Below are positions 28,401-36,748 of a stretch of DNA of 64,000 bases, piece after piece. Below the pieces are notes generated by a model. The model was not told the DNA's origin. It ran no database searches and saw only the letters and a program-made list of their open reading frames with translations. The stretch is from contig NZ_CP055263.1 of assembly GCF_014217835.1 (NCBI RefSeq), forward strand, positions 5,459,501 to 5,523,500. Reading direction: 5' to 3'. Within the stretch, counting starts at the first letter, position 1. Each line of letters begins with the position of its first letter. Both the position numbers and the translations under genes were made by a program. This DNA comes from Metabacillus sp. KUDC1714 (GTDB taxonomy: Bacteria > Bacillota > Bacilli > Bacillales > Bacillaceae).

Positions 28401-30017
28401 TAACAATGTCATAGTTGAAGTTACAATCTGCTCTCTAATTGCATCAATTGGCGGGTTTGTAACTTGGGCAAATAGTTGTTTAAAGTAATTGAATAATGAT
28501 TGTGGACGATCTGACAGCACAGCAAGTGGTGTGTCATTCCCCATTGATCCAAGTGGATCCTTACCTTCTGTAATAATTGGAAGTAAATATTTTTGAATAT
28601 CTTCATACGTATACCCAAATGCACGTTGACGCTCTGAAAGGTCTGAAATCACTTCTTCAACAAGCATCTCTGTATCATTAAGTTTAATTAGTTGGTCATT
28701 TAACCATTCTTGATAAGGCTCTTCATTTGCCATTTCATCTTTAATTTCATCATCAGAAATAATACGGCCTTCTTCTAAGTCAATTAGCAGCATTTTACCA
28801 GGACTTAAACGATCTTTATAAAGTACATTCTCTTCTTCTACTTCAATAACTCCTACCTCAGATGAGAAGATGATATAATCATCCTTCGTTACATAGTAAC
28901 GTGCTGGACGTAAACCATTTCTATCTAAAATAGCACCAATTTGCTTTCCATTTGTAAATGAAATGGCGGTCGGACCATCCCATGGCTCCATTAAGCAACT
29001 ATGGTATTCATAAAATGCTCTCTTCTCAGGACTCATATGAGGATTCTCAGTCCAAGGCTCAGGAATCATCATCATCGCAGCATGTGCTGGTTTACGTCCT
29101 GCTAATACGAAGAATTCAAATGCATTATCTAATATTGAAGAGTCACTTCCATCTGCATCTAAGATTGGTAGAACTTTTTCAAGATCATCACCAAATGCTT
29201 CAGATACAAACTGTTGCTCTCTCGCTTTCATCCAATTCATGTTTCCACGAAGTGTATTAATTTCACCATTATGAATTAAATAACGATTTGGATGTGCTCT
29301 TTCCCAGCTTGGGAATGTGTTCGTACTAAATCGTGAGTGAACTAAAGAAAATGCTGATACAAAGTCTTCATCTTGCAGATCTAGATAAAAAGCATCAACC
29401 TGTTCAGGAGTTAAAAGACCTTTGTAAACGATAGTACTGCTTGAAAGACTAGTAAAGTAGAAACGTAGTTCACGTTCTCTAGCCCAATTTTCAGCTTGTT
29501 TACGAATCACATATAATTTACGTTCAAAGGTAATATTATCTTCAATGCTATCATTTGCTCCAATAAAAACTTGGCGAACAACTGGGCAGCTCATTTTCGC
29601 AACAGGTCCAATATCATCAGCATTGACAGGAACGTTTCTCCAGCCTAATATCTGCTGACCTTCTGCTTCAATAAAATTGTTAAGTTGTTCCTCAATTTGT
29701 AATCGTTCTGCGTCGTCATTAGAAAAGAACATCATCCCTACACCATAACGACCACTTTCAGGAAGATTCATCTCCTGGCAAGTTTTTTTGAAGAATGCAT
29801 CAGGAATTTGCACCATTAAACCAGCGCCATCTCCTGTAAGTGGGTCACTGCCTTGTCCGCCCCTGTGGTCTAATTGACAAAGCATGTTTAGTCCTTTTTT
29901 TACAATATCATGTGTAGCGTGGCCTTTAATATGAGCGTATAAACCAATACCGCATGCGTCATGTTCAAATTCAGGACGGTAGAGACCTTGTGCTTTTGGA
30001 ATTTGATTGTAAGTCAT
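25452..30017 (-). CDS. gltA: Glutamate synthase, large subunit
   Basis: 1521 residues, the full length of the Bacillus large subunit. A short propeptide is followed by the N-terminal nucleophile Cys22 (EHDACGIGL) of the class II glutaminase domain, then the central domain, the FMN-binding synthase domain ([35 protein letters not shown]), the 3Fe-4S Cys cluster ([16 protein letters not shown]) and the C-terminal beta-helix with repeated GG motifs. Ammonia from glutamine is channelled to 2-oxoglutarate. It begins at ATG 30017 after GGGGGGAG, divergent from gltC, as in B. subtilis. The last ~25 residues ([17 protein letters not shown]) are basic and low-complexity. Confidence 0.97.
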   Translation of the reverse strand: [1521 protein letters not shown]

Positions 30018-30189
30018 GTATATCTCCCCCCGTTAGATAATCTTACACCCGATAATTTTCAGATAATTACATTATATCTTTGCAAATTGATGTTAACAAT
30101 ATATAATTTAGATAGATTCAATCTAATTTTGATATATATAGGTTTTGTTCTAATTAATCTAATTTTGATATATATGATCGGAGGACACG
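30018..30189. promoter_or_regulatory. gltA-gltC divergent control region with 20-bp direct repeat
   Basis: The 172-base gap contains an exact direct repeat AATCTAATTTTGATATATAT at 30120-30139 and 30156-30175, 36 bases apart, just before the gltC ribosome site. LysR regulators bind T-N11-A type sites in such divergent regions, and GltC activates gltA while repressing its own gene in B. subtilis. The repeats are therefore candidate GltC sites or duplicated promoter elements. Exact promoters were not fixed. Confidence 0.6.
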
Positions 30190-31092
30190 ATGGAATTACG
30201 TCAATTATATTATTTTATGGAAGTAGCTGAGCGAGAACATGTATCAGAAGCTGCTCAGTTTTTACATGTTGCTCAATCTGCTATCAGCAGGCAGATTGCA
30301 AATTTAGAGGCAGAGCTAGGTGTTACATTATTCGAAAGAGAAGGACGAAATGTAAAACTTACTCCGATAGGTAAGATATTTCTTGAGCATACGAAAACAG
30401 CAATAAAAGCAATCGACTATGCAAAGAAACAAATTGATGAACATCTTGATCCTGAAAGAGGATCGATTAAGATCGGGTTCCCTACAAGCCTTGCTAGTCA
30501 TTTATTGCCAACAGTTATCACAGCTTTTAAAGAAAAATACCCGAATGTTGCATTTCATTTAAGGCAAGGTTCCTACAAGTTTTTAATCGACTCTGTCATC
30601 AATCGTGAAATTGATTTAGCATTTATCGGACCTGTCCCACAAAATATTCCTGAGATTTCAGGTACGATTTTATTTTCAGAAAATATATCAGCATTAATTC
30701 ACGTTTCACACCCATTAGCTTCTAAAAAAAGCATTCTCCTTAATGAATTAAGGAATGATGATTTTGTCTTATTTCCAAGAGGTTATATTCTCCAAGAAAT
30801 TGCGATTAATGCTTGTAAACAAGCTGGCTTTATTCCTAGCATTTCCTCAGAAGGTGAAGATTTAGATGCAATTAAAGGATTAGTCTCAGCAGGAATGGGT
30901 GTCACTTTATTACCTGACAGTACATTCCACGAGGCGATTCCACGGTTTACTGTAAAAATACCGATTGAGCTTCCAATCGTGAGAAGAACCGTCGGGATCA
31001 TTATTTCGAGTAAAAGAGAACTGGCTCCTTCTGAAAAAGTCTTTTTTGAATATGTTAAGGAATTCTTTTCAATCCTAGAGCAATATCAATAG
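30190..31092 (+). CDS. gltC: LysR-family activator of glutamate synthase genes
   Basis: 300 residues. The N-terminal winged helix-turn-helix (MELRQLYYFMEVAE, VSEAAQFLHVAQSAISRQIANLE) is followed by the two-lobed effector-binding domain (~90-295). The length and start match B. subtilis GltC, which activates gltAB in response to 2-oxoglutarate and is inhibited by glutamate. It is divergent from gltA with a 172-base shared control region, which strongly supports the name. The ATG at 30190 follows GGAGG at seven bases. A hairpin without a T run follows the stop at about 31104-31137. Confidence 0.95.
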   Translation: MELRQLYYFMEVAEREHVSEAAQFLHVAQSAISRQIANLEAELGVTLFEREGRNVKLTPIGKIFLEHTKTAIKAIDYAKKQIDEHLDPERGSIKIGFPTSLASHLLPTVITAFKEKYPNVAFHLRQGSYKFLIDSVINREIDLAFIGPVPQNIPEISGTILFSENISALIHVSHPLASKKSILLNELRNDDFVLFPRGYILQEIAINACKQAGFIPSISSEGEDLDAIKGLVSAGMGVTLLPDSTFHEAIPRFTVKIPIELPIVRRTVGIIISSKRELAPSEKVFFEYVKEFFSILEQYQ

Positions 31093-31382
31093 TTATCATT
31101 ACATAAGGCTAGCTTTACTATCTGGGTTAGCCTTACGTAATACATCATAACAAATAATCATCAGCTTCTCTTTAGGGAATAATTGGGAACTACCTCTTAA
31201 ATCAGGACGAGTTTCTTCTATTATATAAGCGTTTTCAATCCATTGTTTTTCATCACTGAGTCTTCTAATTATAAAACTTTATTCACCTGTTCATTAGACA
31301 AAGGAATGAGAGATCTTACTTTAGCTAAAACTATAATAAATGAAATGGGGTTAAATAAAGACTCAAGGGGGCTTTGTAGATT

Positions 31383-31565
31383 ATGAAAAAAGAAACCTAT
31401 TTGACAAACGCACCAAAAAAAGAACAAATAACATTGCAAACAGATGGCACATTTCCAAATCTAAAAAATATTGATGGCGATTCTGTAAATGAGCATAAAC
31501 ACCAAGAGGTTGCTAACTCCTTAATCGCTGAGAAAGAAATTGGCCAACAGCAAGAAAATTCATGA
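31383..31565 (+). CDS. Small hydrophilic protein, 60 aa, unknown
   Basis: Begins at ATG 31383 after an AGGGGG stretch with a rather long 11-base spacer. The product is highly polar (many Lys, Glu, Gln, Asn), with no membrane segment or Cys, and ends in IAEKEIGQQQENS. No family is recognised. A dispersed intergenic repeat begins immediately after the stop. Coding status is only moderately supported; the preceding ~290 bases after gltC hold nothing else I can identify. Confidence 0.4.
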   Translation: MKKETYLTNAPKKEQITLQTDGTFPNLKNIDGDSVNEHKHQEVANSLIAEKEIGQQQENS

Positions 31566-31570
31566 ATGAA

Positions 31571-31654
31571 CAAAAGCACAAGCGCCTTGATCAGACTAAG
31601 GCAGGCATAAGACGCTGGAGCTGGATGTCAAAGCGCTATCAAAAGTTCAAGAAT
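31571..31654 (+). repeat. Dispersed intergenic repeat, copy A (short form)
   Basis: About 84 bases beginning CAAAAGCACAAGCGCC and ending AAAAGTTCAAGAAT. It shares both ends and the core GACGCTGGAGCTGGATGTC with copies at 55823-55950 and, inverted, 56893-57042, but lacks their ~60-base AT-rich central insert. It contains complementary GCGC-rich arms (AAGCGCC / GGCGCT-like) that could fold as RNA. Confidence 0.8.
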
Positions 31655-31676
31655 ATTATAAATTCTTTAACGATTA

Positions 31677-31708
31677 AAGAGGCTGACACCATTGGTATCA
31701 GCCTTTAA
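31677..31708 (-). terminator. Terminator of the glycerophosphodiesterase gene
   Basis: AAAGAGGCTGACACC pairs with GGTATCAGCCTTT, six bases after the minus-strand stop; the T run is short. Confidence 0.6.
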
Positions 31709-31714
31709 TGATAT

Positions 31715-32518
31715 TCACTCCTTGAAGTAATCCGGATAATCTGTAACAATTCCATCTACTTTTGCATCCAATAATCCCTTAATTGACTTCAAATCTCTTA
31801 CTGTGTAAGGCATAACCTTTAATTTATAAGACTGTATTCTTTTAACTAACTTTTTTGTGACGAGTGCTTTATTTGGATTTATATATTGAACAAGTGTAGA
31901 CCATTCTTTAAGTTGTACATTCGAAATACCATGTACACGATATTTAACAAGTAGACCTAATGGTACATTTGGAACAAATTTATTAAACCGTTGTAATAAC
32001 TCAAAGTCAAAAGATTGGACAATCACTTCATTGTTATCTAGGTTATGCAAGTTGTTCTTCTTTAGTTCATCTGCAAGTACCTCAGCAATGTTTGGATATA
32101 AATTTGGATTTTTTATCTCGATTAACAATCCAAGTTTCCCATGAAATTCCGAAATCACCTCTTGAAGACTAGGTATCCTTTGTCCTGAGAATTTCATATG
32201 AAACCATCTTCCTGCATCAAGTTTTTTTAATTCTTGAAAGGTAAAATCCCTTACCTCACCTTCACTGTTTGTTGTTCGTGATACATTCGTATCATGTATG
32301 ACAACTAGCTTGCCATCCTTTGTCATCTGTACATCTAACTCAATATAATCAGCTTTTAACTCTAGCGCTTTTTTGAATGCAGCCATCGTATTCTCGGGTG
32401 CATAGCCAGAAGCACCGCGATGGGCAATTACTAGAAAATTGTTAGGAGCAATTTTCGATTTAGTTAATCGTAGAATGTTTTTCAAAAAGGAGTTTATTAA
32501 CAATGTCACCCCACCCAT
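31715..32518 (-). CDS. Glycerophosphodiester phosphodiesterase
   Basis: 267 residues with the GDPD TIM barrel: HRGASGYAPENT (~33-44, catalytic His and metal ligands), ADYIELDVQMTKDGKLVVIHD (~55-75, Glu-Asp and second His) and the C-terminal DGIVTDYPD. It hydrolyses glycerophosphodiesters to glycerol-3-phosphate and an alcohol. No clear signal peptide is seen, but the first ~25 residues (VTLLINSFLKNIL) are moderately hydrophobic. The start is uncertain: ATG 32518 has a poor ribosome site and a TTG at codon 6 is an alternative. No operon partner is visible. Confidence 0.9.
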   Translation of the reverse strand: MGGVTLLINSFLKNILRLTKSKIAPNNFLVIAHRGASGYAPENTMAAFKKALELKADYIELDVQMTKDGKLVVIHDTNVSRTTNSEGEVRDFTFQELKKLDAGRWFHMKFSGQRIPSLQEVISEFHGKLGLLIEIKNPNLYPNIAEVLADELKKNNLHNLDNNEVIVQSFDFELLQRFNKFVPNVPLGLLVKYRVHGISNVQLKEWSTLVQYINPNKALVTKKLVKRIQSYKLKVMPYTVRDLKSIKGLLDAKVDGIVTDYPDYFKE

Positions 32519-32722
32519 CCTTTTGTTTTTTGTTTACTTAGAAACTATCTCATAATTATATTTGTGATTAGCTTTCGTCATCACATTACCCGCAGATCGT
32601 CTTTTGAAAAGCCTGATGAATAGCACTACTTTGTTACTTAGTTTATCATTTAAATCGAATTATTTGAAAATAATACCAAAGTAAAGTACAGTTACTGCAT
32701 TAGTGATTGAGGAGGATTAAGC

Positions 32723-33484
32723 ATGAATGAAGTTATTAAAACATTAACAAGTCATCGTTCATTTCGAAAATTTGAAGAAAAACAGATTGAAAATGAACAT
32801 CTTAATGCGATACTCTCGGCTGCACAAGCAGCTCCTACATGGATTCATGGTCAGCAAGTTTCTGTAATTGTTGTGCAAAATAAGGAGCGGAAACAAAAGC
32901 TCGCAACATTTTGCGGGAATCAAGAACACATTAAGCTAGCACCAACATTTTTAGTCTTTTGTGCTGATTTTAATCGAGCAAAAATGGCAAGTGACATCGA
33001 AAATGTACCATTCGAAGCTATTCATGATGCAGATATCCTTTTAGTTGGAGCAACAGACGTTGGCATTGCGCTAAGCAATGCCATAGCAGCTTCAGAATCT
33101 TTAGGTTTAGGTGTTGTACCGATAGGTGGTATACGCAGACAGCCCCTTGAAGTAATTGAACTGTTACAGTTACCACAGTATGTTATTCCAATTGCTGGTT
33201 TATGTATTGGTTATGGAAGCGACGATCCAGGATTAAATCCGCGTTTAGCTAAAGAGACTTTTGTTCATAAAGAAGAATACAACAACAACCAAGAGAAGTA
33301 CATAAAGTCATATAATGAGGTTTTTAAAGAACAACAATTGATAAAATCAAATGGGCAAAATAACTCAACATGGACAAATAGAATTTCAAGTTTTTATAAA
33401 GAAAGCCATTATAACAACAATTATAAAGATGTACCTCAAATGCTAAAACAACAAGGATTTAATTGCAAAGATTTACTTGAGTAA
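32723..33484 (+). CDS. NfrA-type NAD(P)H-flavin oxidoreductase (nitroreductase family)
   Basis: 253 residues with the FMN-binding nitroreductase fold: N-terminal HRSFRKFEEKQIE, AAQAAPTWIHGQQVSVIVV, and the GVVPIGGIRRQPLEVIELLQLP block, typical of the oxygen-insensitive NfrA1/NfrA2 group. Such enzymes reduce free FMN or nitro and azo compounds with NAD(P)H. The ATG at 32723 follows GAGGAGG. The gene is single, ending before a strong terminator at 33522. The ~50 C-terminal residues after the core are Asn/Lys-rich. Whether it corresponds to nfrA1 or ycnD cannot be settled by eye. Confidence 0.88.
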   Translation: MNEVIKTLTSHRSFRKFEEKQIENEHLNAILSAAQAAPTWIHGQQVSVIVVQNKERKQKLATFCGNQEHIKLAPTFLVFCADFNRAKMASDIENVPFEAIHDADILLVGATDVGIALSNAIAASESLGLGVVPIGGIRRQPLEVIELLQLPQYVIPIAGLCIGYGSDDPGLNPRLAKETFVHKEEYNNNQEKYIKSYNEVFKEQQLIKSNGQNNSTWTNRISSFYKESHYNNNYKDVPQMLKQQGFNCKDLLE

Positions 33485-33521
33485 ACATAGCTTATATTTT
33501 GAATATCTTTTAATCTAGTGT

Positions 33522-33556
33522 CCTGACAGGTCAATGACCTGTCAGGTTTTTATTTT
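33522..33556 (+). terminator. Terminator of the flavin oxidoreductase gene
   Basis: CCTGACAGGTCA and TGACCTGTCAGG form a perfect 25-base palindrome followed by TTTTTATTTT. Confidence 0.9.
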
Positions 33557-33635
33557 CACTTAAAAAACTTATTTTTAGGTTTTGTTTCTTAAAATAAAGG
33601 GTATTATCTCTAAAAACATCTTAAGGGGGAAAGGT

Positions 33636-33794
33636 ATGAACGCTAACAATAATGTTTTTCTTGCTGGGGATGCTGTTAATGTTAATCAAGAGATAATGTA
33701 CTTGGTAAAAGAAGCGATGAGATCTGGGATAGGCAAAGAAGATTTTAAACGTTTTATTGAAATGAAAAAGTTTGAAATCAATCGTAATACATAA
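33636..33794 (+). CDS. Second SinI-like antirepressor peptide, 52 aa
   Basis: The start is placed at ATG 33636, right after GGGGGAAAGG. Residues ~15-45 read VNQEIMYLVKEAMRSGIGKEDFKRFIEMKK, aligning with the SinI dimerisation helices (LDQEWVELM..A....SPEEIRKYL). The spacing of the two amphipathic helices and total length agree with SinI, and there is no DNA-binding domain. It is monocistronic, between two terminators. Similarity to the peptide at 1296 is in the pattern only; they are not recent duplicates. The function, antagonism of a SinR-like repressor, is inferred. Confidence 0.65.
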   Translation: MNANNNVFLAGDAVNVNQEIMYLVKEAMRSGIGKEDFKRFIEMKKFEINRNT

Positions 33795-33805
33795 ATATTA
33801 CACCT

Positions 33806-33850
33806 GGGACTATTTTGTCAACATATTGGTTGATAATAATAGTCCCTTTC
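33806..33850 (+). terminator. Terminator of the second SinI-like gene
   Basis: GGGACTATT and AATAGTCCC form the stem base, with an inner TTGTCAAC/GTTGATAA helix, followed by TTTCT. Confidence 0.7.
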
Positions 33851-33858
33851 TAATGAAA

Positions 33859-34137
33859 TTACTTAATACTTTTAAATTTCTCGATAAAGGGCTTTGGACT
33901 TGTTTTTACTGCATAAGCATGCATCCCTTTTGTCGTGTGCAAATAGAGAAAACCCATGTCTTTTGAAAAAAAGCGGTATGAAATATCTAATACTTCATCC
34001 AATAAAAAAGAATCAAAAGATGTACAAACCTGCTGAGAAGACAATGTAATCTCGTGCTCCTCTTCCCTTTGGAACTGAATATTATTTTCAATCGATCTCG
34101 TAATTATTATATATGGTAGGTTTGCAAGGATTTCCAC
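33859..34137 (-). CDS. Conserved hypothetical protein, 92 aa
   Basis: Begins with GTG 34137 behind GAGGGACA, 21 bases downstream of helD, so probably co-transcribed. The product shows an alternating beta pattern (LPYIIITRSIENNIQF, HEITLSSQQV), and the C-terminal MGFLYLHTTKGMHAYAVKTSPKPFIEKFK looks like the last strand and helix of a small PH-like domain. No catalytic motif, Cys pair or signal peptide is present. I do not recognise a characterised relative. Confidence 0.75.
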   Translation of the reverse strand: MEILANLPYIIITRSIENNIQFQREEEHEITLSSQQVCTSFDSFLLDEVLDISYRFFSKDMGFLYLHTTKGMHAYAVKTSPKPFIEKFKSIK

Positions 34138-34158
34138 ACTGTCCCTCCCTCGTACATA

Positions 34159-36504
34159 CTAAAACTCTTCATTATATAGGTGCTGTGGTATTTCACTGAT
34201 AAATGGGGTTATTTCTCCTTTATAATACACAAATAATTCATGCATTGCCCGTGTACATGCAGTATAGAAAAGTTTTCTAACATCTTCAGATCCATATTGC
34301 TCCTTAGACCCATTAAATATGAAAACTGCATCAAATTCAATGCCTTTTGCTAAATAAGCCGGAATAATGACGACTCCTAAACCAAATTCATTAGTTCTTT
34401 TATCAACTAAATGAACTTCCGTTTTCTCTTTTAGTAATTTATATACATTTTCGCTTTCCTGCGCTGTTTTACAAATAATTGCAATTGACTTGTACGAATC
34501 TAGTGTTTTAACTCTTTGAGCAATCCCGTTTATTAACGCTTCTGTAGAGTCTTTTTCAACCATAACCGGCTTACTGCCTTGCCGATTAAAGGGATCTATT
34601 TCGTTTCCGTTTTCCAGTAGTGCACGTGTAAATTCAATAATTTGTTTAGTTGAACGATAACTCCTTTTTAGCTCAATCCTTTCCGTTCGTTCAGAATCAA
34701 ATAAAAACTTAAGCGCTTCAATCCCTGAATAAGAATGATGTGCATAAATCGCTTGATTCAAATCACCAAGCACAGTAAATCTCGCATTTGGAAATATATG
34801 CTTTATAAAAGCAAATTGAAATGCAGAATAATCTTGGGCTTCATCGATAAACACATATTTAACACTAGTATTTACTTTAAAACCCTCTATTTTCTCCTTA
34901 ACATATAAAAATGGTGTTGCATCCTCATAGGTGAGCCTTTCATGGTTAATCTCATTAATTGAAAATGAGCAAATATCTGCCCAATCTGAGTCTGAAATTT
35001 CATCACCTACGTTTTCTTCAAAGGTTTCTCCTGGCAATTTAAACAATTGCTGATAAATGGCTGGTATATCAATAAAGTCATGGGTAGCAATTTGCTTTTT
35101 AATTGAATTGAAATGACGTTTCACAACATATTTACTTAAGTTTTCTTGCTCACGATTAAAATCATCAAACGTATCCTGGGAAAACCTTTTTTGCTTACTC
35201 AGCTTTTGATAATAAAATTGATATTCCTCTTTACTTAAAAACTGAATCTCTTCTTCTACCCATTCCTTATTTCGCTCTTTTTTCTCAAGTTTCTTTAGTT
35301 CACTTACCAACCAATCTGAAACGAGTTTTACTCGATTAGTAATCGAAATCGTTGGGCTAAGCGAGTAGAAATAGGTATAAATTGCGTCCGAGCTAAAAAG
35401 CACATTACCTCTAAATGTGATATCTTGAAAAACCATCCCTTGCTTACCTAAATAAGTAAGATAACTTTCTATTTTATCCATATATTGAAAAGAGGATTTA
35501 TACTTTGCCGCTTTATGTCTTATTTCATAAAAATCTTCTTTTTGTGCAGTTAACATATACTCCATCTGAGAAAACGGATCCTCAATCTCAAAATATTCTC
35601 CAAGAGAATGTTGTAAATATTGTTGAAACGTTGTTTGTTGCATATTTTCTTCACCAAGCTCTGGTAAAACATTTCTAATATAGCTATTAAACATCGGATT
35701 TGGTGAAAATAAAAGAATTTCCTCAGCTTCTAATGTTTCTCGATATTTATACAAGAGGAATGCTACTCGTTGGAGAGCGGCAGAAGTCTTACCACTTCCA
35801 GCTGCACCTTGAACAATAAGGAGCTTTCCTTTTTCGTTTCGAATCACTTTGTTTTGTTCCTGCTGAATTGTAGCAACTATATTCTTCATTTGTGTATCTG
35901 ACTGTTTCCCAAGTACTTCTTTAAGAAGCTCATCTCCGATTGTAATTCCGGAATCAAACATACCTTCAATAATTGCATCCTTAATAATAAATTGCCTTTT
36001 AAGCTTTAACTCACCACGAACAGTTCCACCAGGTGCAGTAAATTCTGCAGGTCCAAGTGAGTAATCATAATACAAACTTGAAATTGGCGCTCGCCAATCA
36101 TAGACTAAAAACTCATCTGAGTTACGGTCAAGATAGGAAGCAATTCCTAAATAAATGCTTTCTAATACTCTTTCCCCATCCTCTAAAAAATCTATACGCG
36201 CAAAATAAGGGGTATCAATAAGTCTTTTTAAATTTTTCAAATCACGATCAAGGTGTTTATGACGATGCTCACGTTCGGATAAAAATTCTGCTTGCTGCTT
36301 AATACTTGTTGCTGTTTCCCCTGCTTCAACTGCATCATCCATATTGACAGTGACGTCATCCCAAAAGTTTTTACGAATGTTGACGATATCCGTTTTCACC
36401 GAGGATGTTTGTTTTTGTAAAAAAGCAACATCTTCGATCATTTTATTCCTAACAAAATTTATTCTCGATTGCTCTTCCTTTAGATCGTTCTTAAACTGAT
36501 CCAT
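34159..36504 (-). CDS. helD: HelD, RNA-polymerase-recycling superfamily I ATPase
   Basis: 781 residues. An N-terminal coiled-coil arm (~1-100, SREHRHKHL-type charged helices) is followed by the UvrD-like motor: Walker A GAAGSGKTSAA (~234), Walker B FIDEAQD (~550), GDLNQAIYAHH and the C-terminal motif near YTACTRAMHELFVYY. In B. subtilis HelD binds the secondary and main channels of RNA polymerase and releases stalled or inactive complexes using ATP. Length (774 in B. subtilis) and the N-terminal arm agree with HelD rather than PcrA or UvrD. The ATG at 36504 follows AAAGGCGGGG. The 92-residue gene follows in the same operon. Confidence 0.9.
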   Translation of the reverse strand: MDQFKNDLKEEQSRINFVRNKMIEDVAFLQKQTSSVKTDIVNIRKNFWDDVTVNMDDAVEAGETATSIKQQAEFLSEREHRHKHLDRDLKNLKRLIDTPYFARIDFLEDGERVLESIYLGIASYLDRNSDEFLVYDWRAPISSLYYDYSLGPAEFTAPGGTVRGELKLKRQFIIKDAIIEGMFDSGITIGDELLKEVLGKQSDTQMKNIVATIQQEQNKVIRNEKGKLLIVQGAAGSGKTSAALQRVAFLLYKYRETLEAEEILLFSPNPMFNSYIRNVLPELGEENMQQTTFQQYLQHSLGEYFEIEDPFSQMEYMLTAQKEDFYEIRHKAAKYKSSFQYMDKIESYLTYLGKQGMVFQDITFRGNVLFSSDAIYTYFYSLSPTISITNRVKLVSDWLVSELKKLEKKERNKEWVEEEIQFLSKEEYQFYYQKLSKQKRFSQDTFDDFNREQENLSKYVVKRHFNSIKKQIATHDFIDIPAIYQQLFKLPGETFEENVGDEISDSDWADICSFSINEINHERLTYEDATPFLYVKEKIEGFKVNTSVKYVFIDEAQDYSAFQFAFIKHIFPNARFTVLGDLNQAIYAHHSYSGIEALKFLFDSERTERIELKRSYRSTKQIIEFTRALLENGNEIDPFNRQGSKPVMVEKDSTEALINGIAQRVKTLDSYKSIAIICKTAQESENVYKLLKEKTEVHLVDKRTNEFGLGVVIIPAYLAKGIEFDAVFIFNGSKEQYGSEDVRKLFYTACTRAMHELFVYYKGEITPFISEIPQHLYNEEF

Positions 36505-36526
36505 GTAACCCCGCCTTTTCCTACCA

Positions 36527-36552
36527 CTTTTGTAAAAGCCTTTTACAAAAAG
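36527..36552. repeat. Inverted repeat in the helD upstream region
   Basis: CTTTTGTAAAAG and CTTTTACAAAAAG form a near-perfect palindrome 23 bases upstream of the helD start. It could be an operator or leader hairpin. Confidence 0.4.
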
Positions 36553-36748
36553 ATTACATATTATAAGTCAAAATCATCTTAAAAGTCTTTGTACCCTTAT
36601 ACTTTCGTGGTTTCCTGTTAAAAACCCTACATATAAATTTAGCTTATGTACAAATTTATAAATTCATTAAAACTTTACGCACACTTAAGTTGAAATTAAT
36701 TTATGAGTGCTAAGCTTATTTTAGAAAATGAATAAGGAGGGATATAAC

